Part shown: positions 8,482 through 20,087 of the stretch, piece after piece | Numbering within the stretch: position 1 is the first letter of the stretch | Layout: each line of letters starts with the position of its first letter | Source: Mesorhizobium hawassense | GTDB taxonomy: Bacteria; Pseudomonadota; Alphaproteobacteria; Rhizobiales; Rhizobiaceae | Length of the DNA: 64,000 nucleotides | NCBI RefSeq assembly: GCF_003289945.1 | Contig: NZ_QMBP01000007.1 | Location: 62,001 to 126,000, forward strand | Direction of reading: 5' to 3' | Position numbers and translations under genes: made by a program | The notes under the pieces: model-generated | The model's input: the letters and a program-made list of their open reading frames with translations, nothing else | Databases searched by the model: none | What the model was told of the DNA's origin: nothing

Positions 8482-8520
8482 GCGATTGTTTCCACATCGC
8501 TCAACGCGATTGTTTCCACA
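8482..8520 (+). repeat. Pair of 15-bp direct repeats upstream of uvrA
   Basis: GCGATTGTTTCCACA occurs twice, at 8482-8496 and 8506-8520, a centre-to-centre distance of 24 bases, just before the SOS box. The exact identity of both copies is visible in the sequence. The role is unknown; it could be a paired protein-binding site or a local duplication. Confidence 0.7.
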
Positions 8521-8538
8521 GCGCTTTGTCAGGAGCGT

Positions 8539-8553
8539 GTTCGGCCTTTGTTC
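8539..8553 (+). promoter_or_regulatory. LexA SOS box upstream of uvrA
   Basis: The sequence GTTCGGCCTTTGTTC is an exact GTTC-N7-GTTC alphaproteobacterial LexA site. It lies about 165 bases before the uvrA start, implying a long leader or a promoter overlapping the box. uvrA is a standard SOS gene in this class. Confidence 0.75.
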
Positions 8554-8716
8554 TTTCCGCTTGCCGGCTCGCGCGAAAGGCGGTTAAACCGATGATCGAC
8601 TTCCTCCGTCGAGATTGTGGCGTCTCTCGACGTGGCGGCGAAAATACCTACATAGGGGATGGCCGGGACGAACCCGCCCAATCCAGCACATTCCAGATCT
8701 GAGGCGGCGACCGGCA

Positions 8717-11638
<2,922 letters not shown>

Positions 11639-11658
11639 CCACGGAGGCTGATCGTATC

Positions 11659-12075
11659 GTGGAAGAGGTCGACGCTTTCGTTGAAATCGAAGGTGCCAAG
11701 GCGCTGATCGACTGGCTGGGATTCGTTCCAAGCTTTCACGATGCCAGATTGATCGACATCGAGCTGTCTTCAAATCGGTCCGGGCGGCTTCGGTTGGAGG
11801 CCTTTCGAATGACCGACAAAATCGACGAAGATGGATATTTCATCCTCGATCGGCGTGTGCTCGTGACCCTTACACTGGGAGAGATAAGGGCGGTCAACCT
11901 TGATCATTTCACGACGATCGGCATCGTCGGCCACATGCAGATTACGCGTACCGACAAGCGCTATCGTGTCACGTGGGATTCCTCATACGGGGTCGAAGGC
12001 TGCATAACGGCGAACAGCCTGCGGATCGACTTCGAGCCGTCGCATCCGGAGCGGGCAGTGAGTGAAGTCGCATGA
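11659..12075 (+). CDS. Imm50-like orphan immunity protein (tentative)
   Basis: The 138-residue soluble protein contains WLGFVPSFHDARLIDIELSS, a pattern resembling Imm50-type immunity proteins of polymorphic toxin systems (a FHDA.+..+.L core followed by beta strands). The start is a GTG. Its stop overlaps the ATG of the DUF302 gene, so the two are translationally coupled. No toxin gene is nearby. If it is an immunity protein it is an orphan. The family assignment is from memory of the motif and is uncertain. Confidence 0.45.
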   Translation: MEEVDAFVEIEGAKALIDWLGFVPSFHDARLIDIELSSNRSGRLRLEAFRMTDKIDEDGYFILDRRVLVTLTLGEIRAVNLDHFTTIGIVGHMQITRTDKRYRVTWDSSYGVEGCITANSLRIDFEPSHPERAVSEVA

Positions 12076-12485
12076 CGTCAAACAACGGCCTTGTCTCCGT
12101 CGAAAGCCGCTTTGGCGTCCCTGAAACCATCGACCGGCTGGTCGCGACCGTCACCGGCGCCGGACTGCGCGTCTTCGCCCGCATTGACCATGCCGCCGGC
12201 GCGCATGAAGTCGGCGCTGCGTTGCGCCCGACCGAATTGCTGATCTTCGGCCATCCGAAAGGCGGCACACCGTTGATGCAGGACCGGCAGCTGGCCGGCA
12301 TCGACCTGCCGATCAAGGCGCTGGCCTGGGAGGACGAACAAGGCAAGGTCTGGCTGTCCTACAACGACGCGCACTGGCTGGCGGCGCGCCATGGTCTCGG
12401 CGATTCCAGCCGAGAAGCGGTCGCAGCGATTGCCGCGGGCATGCAGAAGGTCGTCGCAGCCGCCGCTGGAGCCGATCAAGCATGA
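12072..12485 (+). CDS. DUF302 domain protein
   Basis: The 137-residue protein has the DUF302 fold: ETIDRLVATVTGAGLRVFARIDHAAGA, then RPTELLIFGHPKGGTPLMQ, then IDLPIKALAWEDEQGKVWLSY. All are characteristic of this alpha/beta family of unknown function. It overlaps the upstream Imm50-like gene and the downstream GNAT gene by four bases each (ATGA), forming a tight three-gene unit. Confidence 0.9.
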   Translation: MTSNNGLVSVESRFGVPETIDRLVATVTGAGLRVFARIDHAAGAHEVGAALRPTELLIFGHPKGGTPLMQDRQLAGIDLPIKALAWEDEQGKVWLSYNDAHWLAARHGLGDSSREAVAAIAAGMQKVVAAAAGADQA

Positions 12486-12940
12486 GACTCGCCCGCCCCG
12501 ACGATCTTGCCGCCATCGTCGCGCTGACCACCGACGCCTATGCTCCGTACACGGCTCTGTTCGGCGCACCGCCGATCCCCGTCACCGAAGACTATGCGCC
12601 GCGCATCGAGCGCGGCGAGGTCTGGCTGCTGGAAGAAGGCGCCGAGCTTGCGGGACTGGTCGTCCTCGAACGTCATCGCGATCACGCCATGATCTTCAGC
12701 GTCGCCGTCGCGCCGGCGTTCCAGGGTAAAAAACTCGGCATTGCGTTGCTCGATTTCGCCGACGAGCAGGCGCGGTTATGGGGCGTGCCGGAGGTGCGGC
12801 TCTACACCAATTCGCGCATGGAGCGGAACATCGCGCTCTACTCGGCCTATGGCTATCGCGAAACGGGTCGCCGGCCCAATCCGTACCGGCCAGGATGGAC
12901 CGTGGTCGACATGGCCAAGCCGGTCGACAAAGCGGCCTGA
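12482..12940 (+). CDS. GNAT family N-acetyltransferase
   Basis: The 152-residue protein has the acetyl-CoA binding core FSVAVAPAFQGKKLGIALLDFADEQA (motif A, with Q-x-x-x-G-x-A/G variation) and a C-terminal VRLYTNSRMERNIALYSAYGYRE (motif B). The acceptor substrate is unknown. It is translationally coupled to the DUF302 gene by an ATGA overlap. Confidence 0.9.
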   Translation: MRLARPDDLAAIVALTTDAYAPYTALFGAPPIPVTEDYAPRIERGEVWLLEEGAELAGLVVLERHRDHAMIFSVAVAPAFQGKKLGIALLDFADEQARLWGVPEVRLYTNSRMERNIALYSAYGYRETGRRPNPYRPGWTVVDMAKPVDKAA

Positions 12941-12970
12941 TCATATCTTGAAACTCGGAGGAGGAAGACG

Positions 12971-13771
12971 ATGAGCCAAGGAACGATCCGCTCCGGCATG
13001 GGCGGCTGGACTTTCGAGCCCTGGGACACATCCTTCTATCCGGACAAACTCGCCAAGGCCAAGCAGTTGCACTACGCCAGCCGCCAGGTGCCGAGCATCG
13101 AGGTCAACGGCACCTATTATTCCAGCTTCAAGGAACCGACCTTCGTGAAGTGGGCCAACGACGCGCCGGAGGGCTTCGTCTTCTCGCTCAAGGGCAACCG
13201 CTTCGTCACCAACCGCCGCGTGCTCGGCGAAGCCGGCGAATCGATGATGCGCTTCCTCGGCTCCGGCGTTGCCGCGCTCGGCGAAAAGCTCGGCCCGATC
13301 CTGTGGCAGTTCGCGCCGACCAAGAAATTCGACGCCGACGATTTCGAAGCCTTCCTGAAACTTCTGCCCGAGAAGCAGGACGGCGTGGCCTTGCGCCATG
13401 CGCTGGAGGTGCGCCACGACAGCTTCATCGTGCCGGAATTCCCGGCATTGGCGCGCAAGTACAACGCGGCGATCGTCTATGCCGACCACGCCAAATATCC
13501 GGCGATCGCCGATGTCACCGGCGACTTCGTTTACGCGCGGCTGCAGACCGGCAGCGACGACAATCCCGACTGCTACACGCCGAAGGGCCTCGACGAATGG
13601 GCGGGGCGGACGAAAACCTGGGCCGAAGGCAAGCAACCCGCCGACCTGCCGCGCGCCGATCCCAAGACCGACGCGCCGGTGAAGCCGCGCGACGTGTTTG
13701 CCTACTTCATCACCGAAGGCAAGGTGCGCGCGCCCTTCGGCGCCATGGCGCTGATGAAGCGGGTCAGCTGA
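12971..13771 (+). CDS. DUF72 domain protein (TIM-barrel, YecE-like)
   Basis: The 266-residue protein matches DUF72/YecE. It has the N-terminal IRSGMGGWTFEPWDTSFYPD, then VEVNGTYYSSFKEP, FVFSLKGNRFVTN, LGPILWQFAP, and VYARLQTG near the end. The family adopts a TIM-barrel and has no established reaction. A strong GGAGGAGGAAG ribosome site precedes the ATG. It sits 30 bases after the GNAT gene and may be part of the same transcript. Confidence 0.9.
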   Translation: MSQGTIRSGMGGWTFEPWDTSFYPDKLAKAKQLHYASRQVPSIEVNGTYYSSFKEPTFVKWANDAPEGFVFSLKGNRFVTNRRVLGEAGESMMRFLGSGVAALGEKLGPILWQFAPTKKFDADDFEAFLKLLPEKQDGVALRHALEVRHDSFIVPEFPALARKYNAAIVYADHAKYPAIADVTGDFVYARLQTGSDDNPDCYTPKGLDEWAGRTKTWAEGKQPADLPRADPKTDAPVKPRDVFAYFITEGKVRAPFGAMALMKRVS

Positions 13772-13990
13772 CCGGCCGGCTCCGTCAAAGCCTCAGGTCG
13801 AGACCGATGCAGCTCAAAAACGCCGATGGTGTGCCGGTAGCGGCCGCCGTCAGGCCGCTGCCCGTCGGCCGCGCTCAATCGGACGAAACCCTCGCATCTT
13901 CGCGCCTATCGTAACGCAATCGATACTTCCATGCTGCACTAATGGACCTACGTCAGGTTGCAGAAGCCCGGCGCAGGCTGGGACGCGTGC

Positions 13991-15136
13991 ATGCTGCTCG
14001 ACTACAACTCACTGCTTCTGGCCGTCGGCTTCTCCGCCGCTTGCCTCAGCCTCACGCTGTTCGGAACCTGGCTGGCCGCCCGTTCCGACAGGTTCCTGCT
14101 GACCTGGGCGATCAGCGTGCTGGTCGTGGTGATCGAAGTCTTTGTCTATGACGCCTATATCAAGACGCCCGGAGCGGCCCTTGGCGTGCTGACGCTGGCG
14201 CTGCTCTTGTTCGGCTTCTCGGTCATGCTGGGCGCCGCCCATCAATACAGGACGAGGCGCTCGCCCGTGCCGCTGATCGCGCTTGGCGCCGGCCTGTCCT
14301 TTGCGCTCGCGCTGCCGCCGATGGCGCTCGGCTATGACGGACTGGGCTTCATGCTGGAGAACGCCCTGGCAGCGCTGCTTCTGTTCGGCACCGCGTATCA
14401 ATATTGGCGGGGCCGCGCGGAGGCGCCCGTCCATCTCGTCGGCGTTGCACTGCTCTATTCGCTGACCGCCGCATCCTTCGTGCTGTGCGCGGCGGTGCTG
14501 GCGTGGGACGGCAGGCTGGTCCTCGGCCATGCGCCGAGCAACTGGGCTGAGGATCTGAACCTCGTCATCGTCATCGCCTCGATGACCGGTATCGGCGCCT
14601 TGTCGCTGGCGCTCAACCAGGGGCGGCTCGCCCGCCACCATCAGCGCGAAGCCCAGACCGACGCGCTGACCGGACTGCTCAACCGCCGCGCGCTGTTCCA
14701 CCTGCATGGCAGGGTGCCTGTCAACGCTTTCACGGCGGTGGTGGTGTTTGATCTCGACGGCTTCAAGGCGATCAACGACCAGTTCGGCCACGCCGCCGGC
14801 GACGAGGTGCTCAAGGTCTTTGCCGAAGTGCTCTCGGCCGATCTGCGCCCCCACGACTCCGTCGCCCGCATGGGCGGCGAGGAATTTGCCATGGTGCTGA
14901 AGCGCACCTTGCCGGAGACTGCCGAGGCCACAGCCGAGCGCGTCAGGGCCGCGTTCGCCGCGCATACGGTCGAGACGGAGACCGGACCTTTGCGCTGCAC
15001 GGTCAGCGCCGGCTTCGCCTTCGGCAGTCCAGAAGGCATGAGCTTCGACAAGGTGCTCAGCGCCGCCGACAAGGCGCTGTATGCCGCCAAGCGCGGCGGC
15101 CGCAACCGCGTCCTGGATTTCCGCCGCGCCGGTTGA
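13991..15136 (+). CDS. Membrane-bound diguanylate cyclase (GGDEF)
   Basis: The 381-residue protein has six or seven N-terminal membrane segments in residues 5-215, followed by a GGDEF domain. The active-site loop is RMGGEEF (GGEEF at residues 295-299). The inhibitory I-site RPHD lies exactly five residues upstream, so the enzyme should be active and product-inhibited. It makes cyclic di-GMP, which controls motility and surface attachment. I chose the ATG that starts the first membrane segment. A hairpin overlaps its stop codon. Confidence 0.92.
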   Translation: MLLDYNSLLLAVGFSAACLSLTLFGTWLAARSDRFLLTWAISVLVVVIEVFVYDAYIKTPGAALGVLTLALLLFGFSVMLGAAHQYRTRRSPVPLIALGAGLSFALALPPMALGYDGLGFMLENALAALLLFGTAYQYWRGRAEAPVHLVGVALLYSLTAASFVLCAAVLAWDGRLVLGHAPSNWAEDLNLVIVIASMTGIGALSLALNQGRLARHHQREAQTDALTGLLNRRALFHLHGRVPVNAFTAVVVFDLDGFKAINDQFGHAAGDEVLKVFAEVLSADLRPHDSVARMGGEEFAMVLKRTLPETAEATAERVRAAFAAHTVETETGPLRCTVSAGFAFGSPEGMSFDKVLSAADKALYAAKRGGRNRVLDFRRAG

Positions 15137-15150
15137 ATATTACCGGCGCG
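15125..15150 (+). terminator. Hairpin over the stop codon of the GGDEF gene
   Basis: CGCGCCGGT and ACCGGCGCG form a perfect 9-bp stem around an 8-base loop that contains the TGA stop codon. There is no T-tract, so it is either a weak terminator or an mRNA 3'-end stabiliser. Confidence 0.45.
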
Positions 15151-15159
15151 AGCAAGCTC

Positions 15160-15336
15160 TCAATGGTGTGAGATCACGTCGTTGAAGGCGTCGAGATCGA
15201 CGTAGAAGACCTTGGTGATCTCATCGAGGAGATGATCCTCGTCAAAACCTTGCGACATCAGGATGTTGATCGCGGTCATGATGTCGACGCGCTCGGTGAG
15301 GCGCCGCTTCTGGTAGTCCTCGACAAAACGTTCCAT
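15160..15336 (-). CDS. Small conserved hypothetical protein (58 aa)
   Basis: The 58-residue acidic, all-helical protein starts MERFVEDYQKRRLTERVD and ends DLDAFNDVISHH. An AGGGGA ribosome site supports this start over one 16 codons upstream. Codon use looks coding. No signal peptide or membrane segment is present. It lies convergent with the GGDEF gene and about 260 bases downstream of urtE on the same strand. The function is unknown. Confidence 0.6.
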   Translation of the reverse strand: MERFVEDYQKRRLTERVDIMTAINILMSQGFDEDHLLDEITKVFYVDLDAFNDVISHH

Positions 15337-15600
15337 CGCCGTCCCCTGGCAAGCTTCTTTTTGGACGCATTGACCGACAATCACTGCTGGGAAAGCTAGC
15401 CAGGCTTGCTTGCGTGGAACTTGCGGGCGGTGTCCGCGCCTTCCCCCTCATTTCGCGACTGGTACGGAAAGCGGCCGACTCACCAAGGCCAAGAAAAGAC
15501 TAGCACGCAGCGTTGGCCGCGCCAGAGTTGGGCAGGGTAAGTGAGAGAAATATTGAGCTTGCTATCGGTTCGTGATGTCAGTCGAAGTTAAGCAGCTATT

Positions 15601-16296
15601 TTAGACTGTCAGGAACTTCCTCACATCCGCCCGATCGAGATCCTCGGCGGGGCCGGTATGCACGATCTGACCACGATCCATGATGTTCACCTCGTCGGCA
15701 AGTTCCCGGCAGAAATCGAGATATTGCTCCACAAGCAGCACCGCGATCCCGGCCTGGTCGCGCAGGTAGCGGATGGCGCGGCCGATATCCTTGATGATCG
15801 AAGGCTGGATGCCTTCGGTCGGCTCGTCGAGCACCAGGAGCTTCGGCCGCATCACCAGCGCGCGGCCGATGGCGAGCTGCTGCTGCTGTCCGCCGGAAAG
15901 GTCGCCGCCGCGGCGGCCGAGCATCTGCTTCAGCACCGGGAACAGCTCGAAGACATGCGCTGGAACATTCCGGTCGACGCGCCTGAGCGGCGCGAAGCCG
16001 GATTCCAGATTCTCGCGCACCGTCAGCAGCGGGAACACCTCCCTGCCCTGCGGCACGAATGCGATGCCCGACCGGGCGCGATCATACGCCGCGCTCCGGT
16101 CGAGCGCCTTCCCCTCGAAGGCAACGCTTCCGCTCGTCAGCCGGTGATGGCCGACGATCGATCTCATCAAACTGGTCTTGCCGACGCCGTTGCGGCCGAG
16201 CACGCAGGTGATCTTGCCGGCACCTGCCTTCAGCGAAACGCCACGCAGCGCCTGAGCGGCGCCGTAGTGGAGTGTGGCGTTGGAGACTTCGAGCAT
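15601..16296 (-). CDS. urtE: Urea ABC transporter ATP-binding protein UrtE
   Basis: The 231-residue ABC ATPase is of the LivF/UrtE type: Walker A GRNGVGKTS near residue 35, signature LSGGQQQQLAIGRAL, Walker B KLLVLDEPTEGIQPSI, and H-loop position LLVEQYLDF. The EGIQPSIIKDI motif is characteristic of UrtE rather than LivF. It starts MLEVSNATLHYG; a frame open upstream is not homologous. It is the last of five urt genes on this strand, 70 bases after urtD, and together they import urea under nitrogen limitation. Confidence 0.93.
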   Translation of the reverse strand: MLEVSNATLHYGAAQALRGVSLKAGAGKITCVLGRNGVGKTSLMRSIVGHHRLTSGSVAFEGKALDRSAAYDRARSGIAFVPQGREVFPLLTVRENLESGFAPLRRVDRNVPAHVFELFPVLKQMLGRRGGDLSGGQQQQLAIGRALVMRPKLLVLDEPTEGIQPSIIKDIGRAIRYLRDQAGIAVLLVEQYLDFCRELADEVNIMDRGQIVHTGPAEDLDRADVRKFLTV

Positions 16297-16366
16297 GGTC
16301 AGCCTCTTCTCCAGCGCCGGAGGAAAGAAAAATCGAAACGGTGGAACGGAACCCGCCAGACCATGC

Positions 16367-17113
16367 TCAGCGCCCCAGATAGACTTCGACGACGCGCTCG
16401 TCCGCCGAGACGAAATCGAGCGTGCCTTCCGACAGCACCGAACCCTCATGCAGGCAGGTGACCTTGACGCCCAGCTCGCGCACGAAATGCATGTCGTGCT
16501 CGACGACGACCACCGAATGGTCACGGGCGATGTCCTTGAGCAGACGAGCGGTCTCCTCGGTCTCGGCGTCGGTCATCCCGGCGACCGGCTCGTCGACCAG
16601 CAAAAGCTTTGGGTCCTGGGCGAGCAGCATGCCGATCTCCAGCCATTGCTTCTGGCCGTGGCTCAGGTTGGCGGCGGTTTCTTCGCGCTTGTCGCCGAGA
16701 CGGACGACGCCGAGGATGTCGTCGATGCGCCGCGCCTCGTTGGCCGATGCGCGATGGAACAGCGCCGGGAAGATCGAGCGCGGGCCTTTCAGCGCCAGCA
16801 TGAGATTGTCCTCGACGCTATGGCTCTCGAAGACGGTCGGCTTCTGGAATTTGCGGCCGATGCCCATCATGGCGATCTCGGCCTCATCGTGGCGGGTGAG
16901 ATCCACCTGGCCGTCGAAGAACACCTCGCCCTCGTCCGGCCGCGTCTTGCCTGTGACGATGTCCATCATCGTGGTCTTGCCGGCGCCGTTGGGTCCGATG
17001 ATGGCGCGCATCTCGCCCTTGTCGAGCACCAGCGACAGATTGTTGATGGCGCGAAAGCCGTCGAAGGAGACCGAGACGCCGTCGAGATAGAGGATGGTGT
17101 TCGACTTGTTCAT
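16367..17113 (-). CDS. urtD: Urea ABC transporter ATP-binding protein UrtD
   Basis: The 248-residue ABC ATPase is of the LivG/UrtD type: Walker A GPNGAGKTT, the UrtD-like MGIGRKFQKPTVFESHSVEDNL segment, signature LSHGQKQWLEIGMLL, Walker B KLLLVDEPVAGMTDAE, and switch VVVVEHDMHFV. The SHGQKQW signature is a UrtD hallmark. The start lies four bases after the urtC stop, so the two are tightly coupled. Confidence 0.95.
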   Translation of the reverse strand: MNKSNTILYLDGVSVSFDGFRAINNLSLVLDKGEMRAIIGPNGAGKTTMMDIVTGKTRPDEGEVFFDGQVDLTRHDEAEIAMMGIGRKFQKPTVFESHSVEDNLMLALKGPRSIFPALFHRASANEARRIDDILGVVRLGDKREETAANLSHGQKQWLEIGMLLAQDPKLLLVDEPVAGMTDAETEETARLLKDIARDHSVVVVEHDMHFVRELGVKVTCLHEGSVLSEGTLDFVSADERVVEVYLGR

Positions 17114-17117
17114 GCTC

Positions 17118-18341
17118 TCACTCCGCCGGCTGCGGCTCAGGGCCGGCGGCCGACCAGGCGCCTGGCGTCCTTGCCGCCGAGCGAACGATCTTCGGCTGCG
17201 ATGCCTCCGTTTCGGCGCTGGCTGCGGCGGCAAGCGAGGCTGCACGCAGCGCCTTTGCCTGGCTACGCCAGTTATCCCACATGCCGACGACGCCTTTGGG
17301 CAGCAGAAGCGTGACGGCGACGAACAGGCCGCCCAGCGCGAACAGCCAGAATTCCGGCAGCACGCCGGTGAACCAGGATTTGCCGGCATTGACGAGCAGC
17401 GCGCCGACGATCGGGCCGACGATGGTGCCGCGCCCGCCGACGGCGGTCCAGATCACCACTTCGATCGAATTGGCCGGCTCGAACTCGCCCGGATTGATGA
17501 TGCCGACCTGCGGCACGTAGAGCGCCCCGGCAATGCCGGCCATGATTGCCGAGACCGTGAAGGCGAACAGCTTGACGTTCTCGGCCCGCCAGCCGAGGAA
17601 GCGCGTGCGGCTCTCGGCGTCGCGCACCGCCATCAGCAGCTTGCCGTATTTGGAGCGCACGATCGCCGCGGTGACGAAGACGGCGAGCGCCAGCGTGACG
17701 GCGCTTGCCGAAAACAGCGCCGACCGCGTCGCGTCGGCCTGCACGTTGAAGCCGAGAATATCCTTGAAGTCGGTCAGGCCGTTATTGCCGCCGAAACCCA
17801 TGTCGTTGCGGAAGAAGGCGAGCAACAGCGCATAGGTCATCGCTTGGGTGATGATCGACAGATAGACCCCGGTGACGCGGCTGCGGAAAGCGAACCAGCC
17901 GAAGACGAAGGCAAGCAGGCCGGGCACGGCCAGCACCATCAGCGCCGCGAACCAGAAATGGTCGAAGCCGTACCAGAACCAGGGCAATTCCTTGTAGTTC
18001 AGGAACACCATGAAGTCGGGCAGGATCGGATTGCCGTAGACGCCGCGCGAACCGATCTGCCGCATCAGATACATGCCCATCGCATAGCCGCCGAGCGCGA
18101 AGAAGGCGCCGTGGCCGAGCGACAGGATGCCGCAATAGCCCCAGACCAGGTCGAGCGCGAGCGCCAGCAGCGCATAGCACAGATACTTGCCGACCAGCGC
18201 CACGATATAGGGCGGTATGTAGAAGGCGCTTTGCGGCGAAACCGCGAGATTGAGCAGCGGCACGATGACGGCCGCCGCGAGCAGGGCGAGGATCATGGCG
18301 GCGATACGGCGGTCGGCGCCGAGGAAGCGTTGCGTGATCAT
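17118..18341 (-). CDS. urtC: Urea ABC transporter permease UrtC
   Basis: The 407-residue LivM-type permease has about ten hydrophobic segments. Typical family motifs are LDLVWGYCGILSLGHGAFFALGGY near the N-terminus and VWTAVGGRGTIVGPIVGALLV near the C-terminus (the EAA-like loop region). The last 45 residues are a charged cytoplasmic tail. The start overlaps the urtB stop by four bases (ATGA). Confidence 0.95.
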   Translation of the reverse strand: MITQRFLGADRRIAAMILALLAAAVIVPLLNLAVSPQSAFYIPPYIVALVGKYLCYALLALALDLVWGYCGILSLGHGAFFALGGYAMGMYLMRQIGSRGVYGNPILPDFMVFLNYKELPWFWYGFDHFWFAALMVLAVPGLLAFVFGWFAFRSRVTGVYLSIITQAMTYALLLAFFRNDMGFGGNNGLTDFKDILGFNVQADATRSALFSASAVTLALAVFVTAAIVRSKYGKLLMAVRDAESRTRFLGWRAENVKLFAFTVSAIMAGIAGALYVPQVGIINPGEFEPANSIEVVIWTAVGGRGTIVGPIVGALLVNAGKSWFTGVLPEFWLFALGGLFVAVTLLLPKGVVGMWDNWRSQAKALRAASLAAAASAETEASQPKIVRSAARTPGAWSAAGPEPQPAE

Positions 18342-19954
18342 GCTTCCACCGCCCTGCCCTTCAGCGCGAACAGGCCGCGCGGGCGCTTTTGGATGAACAG
18401 GATGATCAGCACCAGCACGACGATCTTGCCGAGTACGGCGCCGGCATAGGGCTCGAGGACCTTGTTGACGATGCCGAGCGAGAAGGCGCCGACCAGCGTG
18501 CCCCACAGATTGCCGACGCCGCCGAAGACCACGACCATGAAACTGTCGATGATGTAGCCTCGGCCGAGATTGGGCGAGACGTTGTCGATCTGGCTGAGCG
18601 CCACGCCGGCGATCCCGGCAATGCCGGAGCCCAGCGCGAAGGTCAGCGCGTCGACCCACGGCGTCTTGATGCCCATGGAAGCGGCCATCCTCCGGTTGGC
18701 GGTGACGGCGCGCATCTGCAGGCCCCAGGGCGTGCGCTTCATGACGTAGAGCAGCACGCCGAACAAGAGCAGCGCGAACACCAGGATCCACAGCCGGTTC
18801 CAGGTGATGGCCAGTTGGCCGATATCGAAGGAACCCGACATCCAGGACGGGTTGCCCACCTCCTGGTTGGTCGGGCCGAAGATCGTGCGCACCGCCTGCT
18901 GCAGGATCAGCGAGACGCCCCAGGTCGCAAGTAGCGTCTCCAGCGGACGGCCATACAGGAAACGGATGATGCCGCGTTCGATGGCCAGCCCAACCAGCGC
19001 CGCGACCAGGAAGGCCAGCGGCAGCGCAATGACCAGCGACCAGTCGAACAGGCCGGGGAAGGAGGTGCGGATCACCTGCTGGACGACGAAAGTGGTGTAG
19101 GCGCCGAGCATCACCATCTCGCCATGCGCCATGTTGATGACGCCCATGACACCGAAGGTGATGGCAAGCCCGATCGCGGCAAGCAGCAGCACCGATCCGA
19201 GCGAGATGCCGTACCAGATGTTCTGGCCGGCGTCCCACAAGGCAAGCGTCGAATTGATCTGTCCGATCGCCGCGGTTGCCGCTTCCTTGACCGCGCCCTG
19301 CGCATTCGCCTCGGCGGAGGTCAGCAACGACAGTGCATCACGGTCGCCACGCACCGCGATGACCGAAATGGCGGTGAGCTTGTCGGCCTCCGGCTTGTCG
19401 GAGACCAGAACCGACGCTGCGCGCGCCTGTTCGAACATCGCCTTGACCGCAGTATCCGTCTCGGCCGCGATCGCGGCATCGAGCGGCTCCATATTCGCCG
19501 CATCCGGTGTCTTGAACATGGTCGCCGCGGCCGCGAGGCGTACGCTCGTGTCCTTGGCGCGCAGCGTCAGCGTGCCCAGCGCATCGCGGATGATACGGCG
19601 CAGGCCGTTGTTGACTTTGATCTTGGTGAGGTCGGCCTTGACGGCGTCGGCCACCTTCTCGCCGTTCAGCGGGTCGAGCAATTCGACACCCTCGCCGGCT
19701 TCCTTGCCGACGAAGACCTGGGTGTCGGCCTTGCGGATGTAGAGATTGCCGTCGGCCAAAGCGGAGAGTGGGCGCTCGACGGAGGGATCGCCACTGGCGG
19801 CAAGCTCGCGCACGACGGCTTCGGTGGCCGAAAAACCGGTGGCAGCCGCGAACTTGCCGACGGTGGCGCGCAGGTCGGCCTCGCCGGCTTGCGACGGCAA
19901 AAGGCTCGCCATCGTCAGAAGCAGCATCAGACCAATTGTGCGCAGCATCATCAT
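18338..19954 (-). CDS. urtB: Urea ABC transporter permease UrtB
   Basis: The 538-residue permease has the UrtB architecture. A signal-anchor (TIGLMLLLTMASLLPSQAGEA) leads a roughly 220-residue helical extracytoplasmic region. A LivH-like permease follows, starting near WYGISLGSVLLLAAIGLAITFGVM with the HGEMVMLGAY motif. The long N-terminal domain distinguishes UrtB from LivH. I start at the first of three consecutive ATG codons. Hairpins lie in the urtA-urtB gap. Confidence 0.95.
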   Translation of the reverse strand: MMMLRTIGLMLLLTMASLLPSQAGEADLRATVGKFAAATGFSATEAVVRELAASGDPSVERPLSALADGNLYIRKADTQVFVGKEAGEGVELLDPLNGEKVADAVKADLTKIKVNNGLRRIIRDALGTLTLRAKDTSVRLAAAATMFKTPDAANMEPLDAAIAAETDTAVKAMFEQARAASVLVSDKPEADKLTAISVIAVRGDRDALSLLTSAEANAQGAVKEAATAAIGQINSTLALWDAGQNIWYGISLGSVLLLAAIGLAITFGVMGVINMAHGEMVMLGAYTTFVVQQVIRTSFPGLFDWSLVIALPLAFLVAALVGLAIERGIIRFLYGRPLETLLATWGVSLILQQAVRTIFGPTNQEVGNPSWMSGSFDIGQLAITWNRLWILVFALLLFGVLLYVMKRTPWGLQMRAVTANRRMAASMGIKTPWVDALTFALGSGIAGIAGVALSQIDNVSPNLGRGYIIDSFMVVVFGGVGNLWGTLVGAFSLGIVNKVLEPYAGAVLGKIVVLVLIILFIQKRPRGLFALKGRAVEA

Positions 19955-20049
19955 CGTCGTGTTCAGGCGATTTTTCTCGAGCAATTCCAGGAAGAGTGTG
20001 AAGCGGTTTTCCGTCCGGAATTGCGTAAAACTAGGCTTTGAGGATCTTG

Positions 20050-20077
20050 CCCGGGCGGGCCGGGAAACCCGCCCGGG
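20050..20077 (-). terminator. GC-rich hairpin between urtA and urtB
   Basis: CCCGGGCGGG and CCCGCCCGGG form a perfect 10-bp stem with an 8-base loop, 51 to 78 bases after the urtA stop. There is no T-tract. In binding-protein operons such structures commonly protect the upstream mRNA or cause partial termination, giving more binding protein than permease (inference). Confidence 0.55.
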
Positions 20078-20087
20078 TAGGGTCCAG

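Larger units (their letters stand above)
7907..8716. other. 810-bp gene-poor region before uvrA
   Basis: No convincing coding region is visible on either strand: the open frames here have no ribosome site and a random-looking Arg/Ser-rich composition. The stretch holds an SOS box at 8539-8553 and a pair of 15-bp direct repeats at 8482-8520. It also has a hairpin CCGAAA/TTTCGG at 8381-8401 and a second inverted repeat (CGTCGAGA/TCTCGACG) at 8607-8632 between the SOS box and uvrA. An unannotated small RNA or a decayed gene is possible but not shown. Confidence 0.4.

Noticed and set aside
8106..8519. A 137-codon minus-strand frame in the gap before uvrA
   Set aside because: No ribosome site, no domain, and Ser/Thr/Arg-rich random-like sequence.
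15337..15600. Possible small RNA or promoter between urtE and the 58-residue protein gene
   Set aside because: I see no hairpin with a T-tract, no conserved promoter and no coding frame; nothing could be supported.
17094..18449. A 451-codon plus-strand frame over urtC
   Set aside because: It is antisense to a clear permease gene and has shadow-type composition.
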